Of a stretch of 64,000 bases of DNA, positions 46,459-55,103 are shown piece by piece. The stretch is from JAJXZJ01 sp050012855 (GTDB taxonomy: Bacteria > Verrucomicrobiota > Verrucomicrobiia > Limisphaerales > J093), in the NCBI GenBank assembly GCA_050012855.1, contig JBEKGJ010000012.1, positions 1 through 64,000 on the forward strand. Direction: 5' to 3'. Under the pieces are notes generated by a model, which was not told where the DNA came from, ran no database searches, and worked only from the letters and a program-made list of their open reading frames with translations. Numbering within the stretch: position 1 is the stretch's first letter; each line of letters starts with the position of its first letter. Position numbers and translations under genes: made by a program.

Positions 46459-47931
46459 ATGTTTGTGGAAATGAACGAGACGGACCTGGATTTGCTGCAC
46501 CGCTACACCCGGCACCACGCCGAGGATGCCTTCGCCGAGATCGTCCGCCACCACCTGGGCCTCGTCTATTCCGCCGCGCTCCGCCAGGTCCGCTCCCCGC
46601 AACTCGCCGAGGAAGTCGCCCAGTCCGCCTTCACCGACCTTGCCCGTCAGGCGCACCGCCTCGCGCCCGACACGATCCTCACCGCCTGGCTCTATCAGGT
46701 CACCCGTCGCACCGCCATTGATGTCATCCGTCGCGAAGCCCGCCGGCATTTGCGCGAACAAATCGCCACCGAGATGAACACGTTGAACGCCAGCGCCGCC
46801 GACTGGTCACACATCGAACCGCTGCTCGACGAGGCTGTGGCAGCGCTGGACGACACCGATCGCGCCGCCATCCTGCTCCACTATTTCGAGAGCAAATCCC
46901 TGCGCGAAGTCGGCCAGACCCTCGGCACCAGCGAAGACACCGCGCAAAAGCGCGTGAGCCGCGCCGTCGAACGCCTGCGCGAGTTCTTCGCCCAACGCGG
47001 TGTCACCGTCGGCGCGAGCAGGCTCGCCGTCGTGCTCTCCGCCAACGCCGTCCAGGCCGCGCCCGTTGGACTGGCCGCCACGATCTCCACCGCCGCTGCG
47101 TTGGCCGGGACGACCATCTCCACTTCAACCGCCCTTGCCGCCACCCAGACCATTGCCATGACTACGATTCAAAAAGCCATCATCGGTGCGACGCTCGCTG
47201 TTGCCGTCGGCACGGGAATCTACCAGGCCCGCCGGGCTTCGAACCTGGGTGATCAGGTCCGAACGCTGCGGCAACAGCAGGGGCCGCTCGTCGAACAAAT
47301 TGCGCAACTCAAATCCGAGAGCGAAGGTCTTTCCAATCAGCTCGCCCAGGCCAACGGATCGCGTTCCCTGAGCACCGCCCGCTTGCGGGAGTTGTTAAAG
47401 CTGCGCTCTGAGGTCGGGATGCTGCGGCGGCAACAGCGCGAGCTTGAGCGGGCGGGAGCCGCCGCCCAGTCAAAAGCCCGTGAACCGTCCGGCGAGGGTT
47501 CCTGGAGCGGGAGCCGACCAGCGAACCAGCCGCTGCCCTTCCAGTTGCAGCTTGTCCGCGATGAACCCGGTGACGACACCGAGGCGATCACCAATAATGC
47601 CAGCGGTGCGGGCGGCGAAACCCTGCACGTGCAGAAGATGCCGTTGTTGGATTACACGGCCGTCAGTTCAGCCCGGGTGACCGTGAACGCGTCGTCCGGC
47701 GCGCCGGAGATCAACGTTGAGTTTAGTCAGGAAGGCAAAGAACTGTTTGCGGCCGTCACCCGGGAGAACCTCAACCAACGGGTCGCCATTGTGCTGGGCG
47801 GCCATCTGTATGCCGCCCCGGTGATCCGGTCGGAAATCTCCGGCGGCCAAGCCCAGATCACCGGCGCCTTCACCGTGGACGAGGCAAACGCCCTGGCGGC
47901 CAAAATCAATGAAGCGGCAGGGGCGCCTTGA
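46459..47931 (+). CDS. ECF sigma factor fused to transmembrane, coiled-coil and SecD-like domain
   Basis: 490 residues. Residues 25-95 are sigma region 2 (LGLVYSAALRQVRSPQLAEE, then AWLYQVTRRTAIDVIRRE) and 122-176 region 4 (FESKSLREVGQTLGTSEDTA, then KRVSRAVERLR). After an Ala/Thr-rich stretch a transmembrane segment lies at 239-256 (AIIGATLAVAVGTGIY), followed by a coiled coil (262-332). Residues 360-487 align by eye with the SecD P1 domain: LLDYTAVSSARV, NVEFSQEGKELFAAVTREN, VAIVLGGHLYAAPVIRS, GGQAQITGAFTVDEANALA. This would be a membrane-tethered sigma factor with a periplasmic sensor-like part. No anti-sigma gene is adjacent. ATG 46459; longer forms lack similarity. Confidence 0.9.
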   Translation: MFVEMNETDLDLLHRYTRHHAEDAFAEIVRHHLGLVYSAALRQVRSPQLAEEVAQSAFTDLARQAHRLAPDTILTAWLYQVTRRTAIDVIRREARRHLREQIATEMNTLNASAADWSHIEPLLDEAVAALDDTDRAAILLHYFESKSLREVGQTLGTSEDTAQKRVSRAVERLREFFAQRGVTVGASRLAVVLSANAVQAAPVGLAATISTAAALAGTTISTSTALAATQTIAMTTIQKAIIGATLAVAVGTGIYQARRASNLGDQVRTLRQQQGPLVEQIAQLKSESEGLSNQLAQANGSRSLSTARLRELLKLRSEVGMLRRQQRELERAGAAAQSKAREPSGEGSWSGSRPANQPLPFQLQLVRDEPGDDTEAITNNASGAGGETLHVQKMPLLDYTAVSSARVTVNASSGAPEINVEFSQEGKELFAAVTRENLNQRVAIVLGGHLYAAPVIRSEISGGQAQITGAFTVDEANALAAKINEAAGAP

Positions 47932-48096
47932 CGTTCCGGCAGGGTCGGCTTGACGATCATTTGGGCGCACGCACCTTGCTCCCGCAGCAGAAGACCAGAA
48001 GGTCTGTGGAAGACCTGACCGGGCCAAGGACGGTTGCAGGCTGACGCAAACTCAGGTTGGGAAGGTTGCGCAGAACAGAAGATCAGCCACGGCAGG

Positions 48097-48498
48097 TCAG
48101 TCTGATTGGTCCAGCCGCGTCACGAACTGGCGCGGGGACACGATGCGGATGCCTCGATGCGCTTTCAGGGCGAGCAGGTCGTTGTCTCCGGTGAGAATGA
48201 CATCCGCCCGGGCCGCGCTGGCCGTGGCCAGCACTTGATCGTCATCGGGATCGCGGCACACCGGTTTCGGCAGGACCGTGGGACGAACCATGACGACCTT
48301 CCGCCGATAGGCCGCCAGGATGGGCAAGTCATCCGGCTCAAGGCCGAACTTCTCGCGCAGCTTGTTGGCCAGTTCGTCCAGCAACGCCGGCGAGCTGAAC
48401 AGTTCGAGCGTGGGCAGGCGGCGCTTGACGATGTCGCGGCAGAGACCCTCGGCGACCAGTCCTGCGATGAGGACGTTGGTGTCGCACACGACCTTCAC
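48097..48498 (-). CDS. vapC: PIN-domain toxin, VapC-like
   Basis: 133 residues from GTG 48498. The PIN-domain acidic residues are visible: VCDTNVLIAGL at the start, an acidic residue mid-protein, and CRDPDDDQVLATA then ADVILTGDNDLLAL. Such proteins are Mg-dependent RNases that act as toxins. The GTG overlaps the antitoxin stop (GTGA), so translation is coupled. Confidence 0.88.
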   Translation of the reverse strand: MKVVCDTNVLIAGLVAEGLCRDIVKRRLPTLELFSSPALLDELANKLREKFGLEPDDLPILAAYRRKVVMVRPTVLPKPVCRDPDDDQVLATASAARADVILTGDNDLLALKAHRGIRIVSPRQFVTRLDQSD

Positions 48499-48713
48499 GA
48501 GACCAGTTTGAAGACGTCCTCGTCGGTGTAGATGCCCAGGGCCCGCGCCTTGGGGACCAGTTTGCGGCGCGTTGCCTCGAAGGACTCCGTCCACAGTTGC
48601 CGCTGGACCGCCCGGCGAACGAACTCGCTTTCCGTGACCCCCTGGCCCTTGGCGGCCCGGCTCACGTCGCGCCGCAACGTCGGCGGCAGACTGATGGTCA
48701 AGGTCGTTCTCAT
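48495..48713 (-). CDS. vapB: Ribbon-helix-helix antitoxin, VapB-like
   Basis: 72 residues: MRTTLTISLPPTLRRDVSRA forms the beta-strand and first helix, then GVTESEFVRRAVQRQLW the second helix of a ribbon-helix-helix DNA-binding fold. The C-terminal half would wrap around and block the PIN toxin encoded immediately downstream. ATG 48713 follows a plausible AAUUAAGAC-rich leader with lower GC. Confidence 0.82.
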   Translation of the reverse strand: MRTTLTISLPPTLRRDVSRAAKGQGVTESEFVRRAVQRQLWTESFEATRRKLVPKARALGIYTDEDVFKLVS

Positions 48714-48834
48714 GTAAGACAAATTAAGACACTTCGCCGTCCGGCTCAAGCAACGTTTTTGCCTTCCAGGCCTGGCGTTTTCGGGAGCCCCCGCCCGGCG
48801 GGCTGCGGCGCTGGACGAAATGCCATCGTCCTTT

Positions 48835-51384
48835 TCAAAACCCCCGGTGTTCCGTGCGGGTGATGATTTCCTCCTGCAACTCCGCCGACAGATCGCAAAA
48901 GTAGTCGCTGTAACCGGCCACGCGGACAATGAGGTCGCGGTGTTCCCCGGGCGCGGCCTGGGCCTGGCGCAGCGTGTCGGCGGTGACGACGTTGAACTGG
49001 ACGTGGTGGCCGTCCATTTTGAAATAGCCGCGGACCAGGTGCGCCCATTTGTCGAGGCCATCGTCGGTGGCGACGAGGCTGGGCGTGAATTTCAGGTTGA
49101 GCAGGGTGCCGCCAGTCTTGATGTGGTCCATCTTCGCGGCGCTCTTGAGGACGGCGGTGGGGCCGCGGCGGTCGGCACCCTGCACCGGACTGATGCCTTC
49201 CGACAAGGGCAGGCCGGCCTTGCGGCCATCAGGCATGGCGCCGGTCACGCTGCCAAAATAGACGTGGCATGTGGTGGGCAGCATCTCGACGCGATAATGG
49301 CCGCCCCGCGCGTCGGGCCGACCATCCACCTCCTCGAAGCAGGCGTTGAACACTTGCAGCATGAGCGCGTCCGCGAACTCGTCGTCGTTGCCGTATTTAT
49401 GAGTCTTGTTGACGAGGCGCTGGCGGAGCAGTTCGTCGCCGGCGAAATCCCGGTCGAGCATCTGGACCAGGTGCGCGAGCGGCAGCGGCGGGGAGCACAC
49501 GCCGCCGGCGTGTGGGTTCCGGCGGCCCGCCGGAACCTCCCGATCTGCGCGTGAAGTCGGGTTCGGTGCAGCGTCCGGCGAGCCGCCGGACGCGACATGC
49601 GAGCCGCATGTGGTCCCCCAAAAGCCGGGCGGGCCGCCGGTGCTCCCCGAGGCGTCCCGCGGAACACGGGTGGTCCCGGCGCTATCAAAACACAGCTCCT
49701 TCACCGCGCTGAGGCAGTCGGTGATGCTGCCGAGGCCGACCATCTGGATGAACGTGTTGTTGTAGCGCGCGCCGCCGGCGTTGTAGTCGCGTCCTTTGGC
49801 GATGCAGTCGTCAATCAGCACGCTCAGGAACGGCGCGGGCATGTCGTCGGCATACATCCGCTCGATCAGCCGGCTGCCGCGAACCTTGATCTCGACAAAG
49901 TGGCGGAGCTGCTGGCGGAACGCGGCGAAGAGATCGTCGCCGGTCTCGAAGCGGTCGGCGGTACCGGTCTGCGGACCGAGTTGTTTGCCGGTGCGCGGGT
50001 CGAGGCCGTTGTGGAGCGTGAGTTCCAGCACCTTCACCAGGTTGAAGTAGCCGGTGAGGATGTAGGCTTCCTTGCCGAACGCACCCACCTCCACGCACCC
50101 GCTGCAACCGCCAGCCCGCGCGTCTTCGAGGCTCTTGCCCTGGCGCAACTGCTCCTGCACGACGGCATCGGCGTTGAAGATGCTCGGGAAACCGTAACCT
50201 TTGCCGACCACGCGCAAGGCGTGCTTGAGCAAGGCATCTGGGCTCCGGCGCGAAAGCTGGATGTTCGTGCTCGGCTGGAGCAGGTGCATCTCGTCCACGA
50301 TGTCGAGCAGGAGGTGCGACACCTCGTTCGACCCGTCCGCGCCGTCGCGGAGGAGCCCGCCGAGGTTGATGTTCGCGAAGTCGGTGTAGGTGCCGCTTTC
50401 GGCCGCGGTGACGCCGACTTTCGGTGGCGCGGGATGGTTGTTGAACTTGATGAAAAAGCACTCCAGCAGTTCGCGGGCGGCCTCGCGTGTGAGCGTGCCG
50501 TCGGCGAGGCCGCGCTCGTAGAACGGCCGCAGGTGCTGGTCGAGGTGCCCGGGATTGAACGAGTCCCAGCCGTTGAGCTCGGTGATCACGGCGAGGTGGC
50601 AGAACCAGTAATACTGGAGCGCCTCATGGAAATCGCGCGGCGCGTGGGCCGGCACCTGCGCGCAGACCCCGGCGATCTTGAGCAGTTCGGCCTGGCGCTG
50701 CGGGCGCGTTTCCCTGGCCGCCCGTTCGCGCGCCAGCGCGGCGTGGCGCTCCGCGAAGACCATCAGCGCGTCGCAGGAAAGGTCGAAGGATTTCAATGTT
50801 TCGCGTTTTTCATAAGCCTCGGGGTCGTTGAGGAAGTCGAGTTGGGCGATGGCATCGGCGATGTCCCGTTTGAAATCGAGCATCCCCTTCGAGTAAATCT
50901 TGTCATCGAGGACCGTGTGGCCGGGGGCGCGCTGTTCCATGAACTCGGTGAAGATGCCGGCGTCGTAGGCCTCGCGCCATGCCGGCGGCAGTTCGGCGAA
51001 CATGCGGTCCCGCATCGAGCGCCCGCGCCAGTAGGGGATGATTTGTTCCGCGTAAAGCCGGATGGTCGCCTCGTCCGCGCGATACCACGTCTTCGGTCGC
51101 GAGTTGAGAATGCGCAGGTCTTCGACGCTGTGGCAGGTGAGTTCGGGGAATGTGGGCGCGGCCTTCGGCGCCGGGCCGCGCTCGCCCACAATGAGTTCGT
51201 CCTCGCCGAGGTAAATCGTCTTGCGCTGACAGAGGTGCAGGAAGGCGCGCGCCCGCATGACCGGCACGGAGAACCGGCCATCGTTGGCCTGGTAAAACTC
51301 GGTCAGCAGCCGGGCGCGTTCGCCGCTGAGCGACGGCGGCGTGTCGAGGCTTTGGCGGCGGAGTCGGGCGGTGCGGTCGGTCAT
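48835..51384 (-). CDS. Glycyl radical enzyme, HypD-like dehydratase family, with in-frame insert
   Basis: 849 residues. Catalytic elements are all present: the thiyl cysteine in GCSGCVE (C430, with E432), the ADAVV and FNPGHLDQHLRPFY regions and the glycyl radical loop RVAGYSDYF (G824). The sequence around 310-450 (FNNHPAPPKVGVTAAESGTY, NINLGGLL) resembles trans-4-hydroxy-L-proline dehydratase. Without residues 570-631 the length would be near 789, the family norm; that block is a translated palindromic repeat. An oxygen-sensitive radical is expected, installed by a radical-SAM activase, but no activase is in the window. The substrate is not certain. It is divergent from the TIM-barrel gene at 51546. 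Confidence 0.88.
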   Translation of the reverse strand: MTDRTARLRRQSLDTPPSLSGERARLLTEFYQANDGRFSVPVMRARAFLHLCQRKTIYLGEDELIVGERGPAPKAAPTFPELTCHSVEDLRILNSRPKTWYRADEATIRLYAEQIIPYWRGRSMRDRMFAELPPAWREAYDAGIFTEFMEQRAPGHTVLDDKIYSKGMLDFKRDIADAIAQLDFLNDPEAYEKRETLKSFDLSCDALMVFAERHAALARERAARETRPQRQAELLKIAGVCAQVPAHAPRDFHEALQYYWFCHLAVITELNGWDSFNPGHLDQHLRPFYERGLADGTLTREAARELLECFFIKFNNHPAPPKVGVTAAESGTYTDFANINLGGLLRDGADGSNEVSHLLLDIVDEMHLLQPSTNIQLSRRSPDALLKHALRVVGKGYGFPSIFNADAVVQEQLRQGKSLEDARAGGCSGCVEVGAFGKEAYILTGYFNLVKVLELTLHNGLDPRTGKQLGPQTGTADRFETGDDLFAAFRQQLRHFVEIKVRGSRLIERMYADDMPAPFLSVLIDDCIAKGRDYNAGGARYNNTFIQMVGLGSITDCLSAVKELCFDSAGTTRVPRDASGSTGGPPGFWGTTCGSHVASGGSPDAAPNPTSRADREVPAGRRNPHAGGVCSPPLPLAHLVQMLDRDFAGDELLRQRLVNKTHKYGNDDEFADALMLQVFNACFEEVDGRPDARGGHYRVEMLPTTCHVYFGSVTGAMPDGRKAGLPLSEGISPVQGADRRGPTAVLKSAAKMDHIKTGGTLLNLKFTPSLVATDDGLDKWAHLVRGYFKMDGHHVQFNVVTADTLRQAQAAPGEHRDLIVRVAGYSDYFCDLSAELQEEIITRTEHRGF
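49492..49677. repeat. Palindromic element inserted in frame in the glycyl radical enzyme gene
   Basis: Three perfect hairpins lie in a row: 49515-49537 (10-bp stem, GGTTCCGGCG), 49571-49593 (10-bp stem, GCGTCCGGCG, AGC loop) and 49595-49611 (7-bp stem, ACATGCG, AGC loop). The block encodes about 62 residues rich in Gly, Pro, Ser and Arg with no stop in the gene frame, and interrupts conserved sequence (VKELCFDSAG before, PLPLAHLVQMLDRDF after). Confidence 0.7.
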
Positions 51385-51510
51385 AGCGTCCTGGGAATGC
51401 TACCAAAGCGGCCGGCGTCTGCCAACCCCTTCCCGCCCCTTCATCCGCCCAGCCGCGGTCCGTGGGCAATGCCCGGAGGCACCGGCACCGCCAACCAACG
51501 CACCGGGCCT

Positions 51511-51539
51511 TTGACAAGGCGGCGCTGGTTTTGCAAAGT
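51511..51539 (+). promoter_or_regulatory. Predicted promoter, possibly leaderless
   Basis: A perfect -35 TTGACA (51511-51516) is followed after 17 bp by CAAAGT (51534-51539). The ATG at 51546 is only 7 bp from the -10, which would give a leaderless mRNA if the promoter is real. Confidence 0.3.
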
Positions 51540-51545
51540 CGCGAC

Positions 51546-52541
51546 ATGAAACCACCGCGCCAGATTTCCCCGTCCGAGGCCACCGCAGGTGCTGTCGTGT
51601 CCCGCCGTTCCACGCTGAAACTCCTCGGCGGCGCCCTCGCGCTGCCGTTGCTGGCGGGAACCACCACCCGCGCCGCGGAGAAAGGCCTGGTCTGGAAAAC
51701 CGCCATTGGCCTGAACGGCTTCCAGTCCGGAACGGGCAAATATCACAAGAACTACCCGATCTGGGAGGTGCTCGATTTCGCCTCGCGCCACGGCTTCGAC
51801 GGCGTCGAGTTGGTGGCCGACTGGCCGGCCGGCGGCTACCCGGCGGCGGACGATCAGCCGCGCGTGCAGGCCCTGCGCCGGCTGTACGACCTTTACGGCC
51901 TGCGGATTTTTTCGATCCAACTCGGGGCCGACGGCGCGTTCGACCCCGACCCCGCGGCGCGCCAGCGCTGGTTGGATCAGTTTCGCGACCGCGCCCGGCT
52001 GGCGAAACAACTGGGCGGCGATTGCGTCGGCCTCTGGCCCGGCGGCGGTCTGCGCGGGCAGACGCTGGACCGGGCCATCACCGTGCTGGCGGCGACGTTC
52101 CACGAAGCCGGGAAGATCGCCGGCGATCTCGGCCTGGTCGCCAGCTTCGAGATCGAACCGGTGTTCGTGTTCAACCGCGAGGACCACTATCTGCGCATCC
52201 TCCACGGGGCGGATCATCCCGCCCTCAAGGGCATTTATGATCCCAGCCACTTCGACCAGATGAACGGCGCCACCGGCAAACCGGAGGAAATGCTCCGCCG
52301 CGTGGGCGTGCAGAACATCGGCTACGTCCAGTTCTGCGACACCGACAGCACGCTGCGCGACGGCGGCACCTCGAAGCACCTCGGGTGCGGCGACGGCCGC
52401 ATTGATTGCCTGAAATCGCTGCAAATCCTGAAGGACGGCGGTTTCCGCGGATGGATCATGGTGGATGAATGGGAGGTGCCCGATCCCTACGATGCCTGCC
52501 TGAAATGCCAGCGCGTGATGGAAGAAGTCGGGCGGAGTTAG
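51546..52541 (+). CDS. Tat-exported TIM-barrel sugar isomerase/epimerase-like protein
   Basis: 331 residues. A Tat-type signal (SRRSTLKLLGGALALPLLAG) is followed by an AP-endonuclease-2-type TIM barrel: FASRHGFDGVELVADWP, the metal-ligand candidates VASFEIEPVF (Glu), GIYDPSHFDQ (Asp/His) and MVDEWEVPD (Glu). The family includes xylose isomerase-like, inosose dehydratase-like and 3-keto-glycoside processing enzymes. The specific reaction is not determinable. The family is usually cytoplasmic, but Tat-exported versions are common in Verrucomicrobia and Planctomycetes. Confidence 0.85.
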   Translation: MKPPRQISPSEATAGAVVSRRSTLKLLGGALALPLLAGTTTRAAEKGLVWKTAIGLNGFQSGTGKYHKNYPIWEVLDFASRHGFDGVELVADWPAGGYPAADDQPRVQALRRLYDLYGLRIFSIQLGADGAFDPDPAARQRWLDQFRDRARLAKQLGGDCVGLWPGGGLRGQTLDRAITVLAATFHEAGKIAGDLGLVASFEIEPVFVFNREDHYLRILHGADHPALKGIYDPSHFDQMNGATGKPEEMLRRVGVQNIGYVQFCDTDSTLRDGGTSKHLGCGDGRIDCLKSLQILKDGGFRGWIMVDEWEVPDPYDACLKCQRVMEEVGRS

Positions 52542-52605
52542 CCACCCCACACGCACGACGCGCATTCCCAAACTGTCGCGACCGTGGCATCCTCGCCCCT
52601 GCCTT

Positions 52606-53301
52606 ATGAACCAGTCCACGACGCGAACCGCGCTCATCACCGGTGCCACCCGGGGCATCGGCCGGGAAGTCGCCCGGCAATTGAATGCCGCCGGCTTCGC
52701 CGTCTTCATTACGGGTCGCGATGCCGCCGCACTGGAAACGCTCCAGCGCGAACTCGCCTGCCCGGGCCTGGCCACGGACCTTGCCAACGCCGACGCGCCG
52801 GTTGGCCTCTTCGCCGCCGCCCGCGAGACGTTGGGGCGCGTGGACGTGCTGGTGAACAATGCCGGCTTTAACCGCGCCAAGGCACCGCTCGCGCAGGTCA
52901 CCGCCCGCGACCTCGACGAATCCTACGCCGTCAACGTGCGCGCCCCGATCCTCCTGGCGCGTGAAGCGCTCGAAGACATGACCACCCGCCGGTCCGGCCA
53001 CATTGTCAATGTGATCAGCAGCGTCGCCCGCACCTCGATGGAGAACTACGCGGTCTATGCCACGATGAAATACGCGCTGCACGGCTTCAACGCCTGCCTG
53101 ATCAAGGAAGCCCGCCTCGTCGGCGTGAAGGTCACCGGCGTCTATCCGGGCGGCGTGGACACGACGTTCCGCCCCACCGCGCGGCCCGATTATCTGCGCC
53201 CTGAATCCGCGGCCCGGATGATCGTCCAGTGCCTCACCGCCCCGGACGACGTGGTGGTGCATGAGCTCGTTTTCCGCCCGATCATTGAGACGAACTTCTG
53301 A
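52606..53301 (+). CDS. Short-chain dehydrogenase/reductase
   Basis: 231 residues, classical SDR length. The cofactor motif GATRGIGREVARQL (TGxxxGxG) begins at residue 14; NNAG is in the usual place, followed by the catalytic S in VISSVA and YATMK (YxxxK). NADPH preference is suggested by the Arg after the glycine motif. No signal peptide, so it is cytoplasmic. It follows the TIM-barrel gene by 64 bp and may share its transcript. The substrate is unknown, most likely a sugar or keto compound. Confidence 0.9.
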   Translation: MNQSTTRTALITGATRGIGREVARQLNAAGFAVFITGRDAAALETLQRELACPGLATDLANADAPVGLFAAARETLGRVDVLVNNAGFNRAKAPLAQVTARDLDESYAVNVRAPILLAREALEDMTTRRSGHIVNVISSVARTSMENYAVYATMKYALHGFNACLIKEARLVGVKVTGVYPGGVDTTFRPTARPDYLRPESAARMIVQCLTAPDDVVVHELVFRPIIETNF

Positions 53302-53408
53302 AGTGGTTCAGGCCGGCATGTGCTCCGGCGTGGAACCCGCCGCCGGCGGGGGCACGCGGTCGAGGCGAAACCCGCATGGATGGCGATCAAGCCACGATGC
53401 GCGTCCAT

Positions 53409-53437
53409 TTGACCCATGCCCTCCGGCCGGTCATATT
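53409..53437 (+). promoter_or_regulatory. Predicted sigma-70-type promoter
   Basis: TTGACC (53409-53414) and CATATT (53432-53437) are spaced by 17 bp; the start codon at 53453 is 15 bp after the -10. Confidence 0.4.
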
Positions 53438-53452
53438 CTCCGACAACCGATC

Positions 53453-54787
53453 ATGCAGCCCACCATGCAATGCGGACTCAGCAAGCCATCGCCTCGCGCC
53501 GCCACGACGATTTCCTGGGTGCTCCGCGGCCTGACGCTCATCCTCGCCCTCGCGGCTCCGGCCGACGTCATCGGCAATCACCCCGCCGTTTACGACGCCA
53601 ACGGCCTGCTCCAGCCGTGGACGCCGTGGGGCGATGCCCTTGAACGCGAAGTGAACTGGTATCTCCGCTGCCCCGTTGACCACGGCTATCCGCGGTTCGC
53701 CGCGGTGACTTTCATGGATGGGAAATACCAGCCGATCCCGGACCGGCCCTCATTCATCCCGGCGATGCAGGACGGCATGGGCATCATTAGCTACCTGAAA
53801 TACCACGCGTTCGCCGGCCGCCGCGATCCGCGCGTCCTCGCGACGGCCCGCGCGCTGGGCGATTACCTCGTCAAGGAATCGCTGACGCCCGACACCGGCA
53901 AATATCCGCGCTTCACGCGCTCCACCGGCACGCGCCTGCGCTTCCCGCAGCCGCCCGATTGCGGCTCACAGGACGACCGACCCTACGAGATCGAGCCGGA
54001 CAAGGGCGGCATCGCCGGGTTCGCGCTCATACTCCTCCACACCGAAACCGGTGACGCGGCCTACCTGAACCAGGCCTTCCAGAACGCCCGCGTGCTGGCC
54101 GCCAACATGGTCGAGGGCACCGCCACGCGCTCGCCGTGGCCCTTTCGCGCCGATTACCGCACCGGCGTCGGCCGCGGGGCGGTGTCGGGCAACATGAGCT
54201 TCATCCTGCGGCTCTTCGACCAATTGCTCGCCCGCGGCTACCCCGAGTTCCAGGCGCCGCGCGACCGGTTGTGGGCGTGGATCAAGACCCAGCAAATCCC
54301 CAGCGCCGCGAAGGACGGATCACTCTGGGTCAACTTTTTCGAGGACCATGACGAGCCGACCAACCGCATTGCGTGGTCGCCGCTCAACCTCGCCCGTTAC
54401 CTGATCGAGCAGCGCGAGAAGCTCGATCCCGATTGGGAAAAGGACGCGCGGACGCTGATCGAGTTCGTGAACCGGACTTTCGTCCATGTCGTCCACGGCG
54501 TGGCAAGCTGCGGCGAGCAGGATTTCGATCAGCACCCGTGGGGCGGCATTGCGACGACCTACGGCGCGGTGCTGGCAATGTTCGCCCGCGCCACCGGCTC
54601 GCCCGAATTCAAACTGCTCGCGCACCAGACGCTGAACTGGGCGCTCTACGGGATCAACGACGACGGCTGTCCCTATGACGGCGTGTGGAAGGGGGGTGGC
54701 CGCGGCGGCTGGCAGGAGGACGCCCACACCGACAAGCTGCACAATTACCTCGACGCCCTCGCCGCGTTCCCCGAGTGGGGAGGATGA
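53453..54787 (+). CDS. Exported alpha/alpha-toroid protein, glycoside hydrolase or epimerase-like
   Basis: 444 residues from ATG 53453 (ATG 53465 possible). A hydrophobic export signal lies at about 20-42 (WVLRGLTLILALAAPADVIG). The remainder is helical with aromatic/acidic motifs (NWYLRCPVDHGYPRF, EIEPDKGGIAGFALI, WSPLNLARYLIEQ, WGGIATTYGAVLAMF, WQEDAHTDKLHNYLDAL) typical of six-hairpin alpha/alpha-toroid enzymes such as unsaturated glucuronyl hydrolases or polysaccharide lyases. I cannot assign a family; catalytic residues are candidates only. The setting, sugar isomerase and SDR upstream and GH51 downstream, fits polysaccharide breakdown. Confidence 0.65.
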   Translation: MQPTMQCGLSKPSPRAATTISWVLRGLTLILALAAPADVIGNHPAVYDANGLLQPWTPWGDALEREVNWYLRCPVDHGYPRFAAVTFMDGKYQPIPDRPSFIPAMQDGMGIISYLKYHAFAGRRDPRVLATARALGDYLVKESLTPDTGKYPRFTRSTGTRLRFPQPPDCGSQDDRPYEIEPDKGGIAGFALILLHTETGDAAYLNQAFQNARVLAANMVEGTATRSPWPFRADYRTGVGRGAVSGNMSFILRLFDQLLARGYPEFQAPRDRLWAWIKTQQIPSAAKDGSLWVNFFEDHDEPTNRIAWSPLNLARYLIEQREKLDPDWEKDARTLIEFVNRTFVHVVHGVASCGEQDFDQHPWGGIATTYGAVLAMFARATGSPEFKLLAHQTLNWALYGINDDGCPYDGVWKGGGRGGWQEDAHTDKLHNYLDALAAFPEWGG

Positions 54788-54860
54788 CGGGCGCGCGCGG
54801 CGGACGTGGCAAGGACCGCTTGCAATCCAGCCGCGCCCGGCGTAATTGACGAGGGTCATC

Positions 54861-55103
54861 ATGGATTACCGGAAAATAATCACCATCGAACCCGGCAAGC
54901 GCGGCGGGAAACCTTGCGTACGGGGGCTGCGCATCACGGTGGGCGACGTGTTGGGCTGGCTCGCGTCCGGGATGAGCCAGGCCGAGATCCTCGCGGATTA
55001 CCCCGACTTGGCCGAGGAGGACATCCTGGCCTGCGTCGGCTACGCGGCCGACCGGGAGCGCCGTTCCCAGATCACTTTGGGAACCCATGCGACTGCTGTT
55101 TGA
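54861..55103 (+). CDS. DUF433 antitoxin-like protein
   Basis: 80 residues. The core IITIEPGKRGGKPCVRGLRI, then TVGDVLGWLASGMSQAEILADYPDL is the DUF433 (VapB-like winged/HTH) signature. ATG 54861 has a GAGGG element 6-10 bp upstream. The end overlaps the toxin gene by 17 bp. Such proteins pair with DUF5615 PIN-like proteins. Confidence 0.88.
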   Translation: MDYRKIITIEPGKRGGKPCVRGLRITVGDVLGWLASGMSQAEILADYPDLAEEDILACVGYAADRERRSQITLGTHATAV

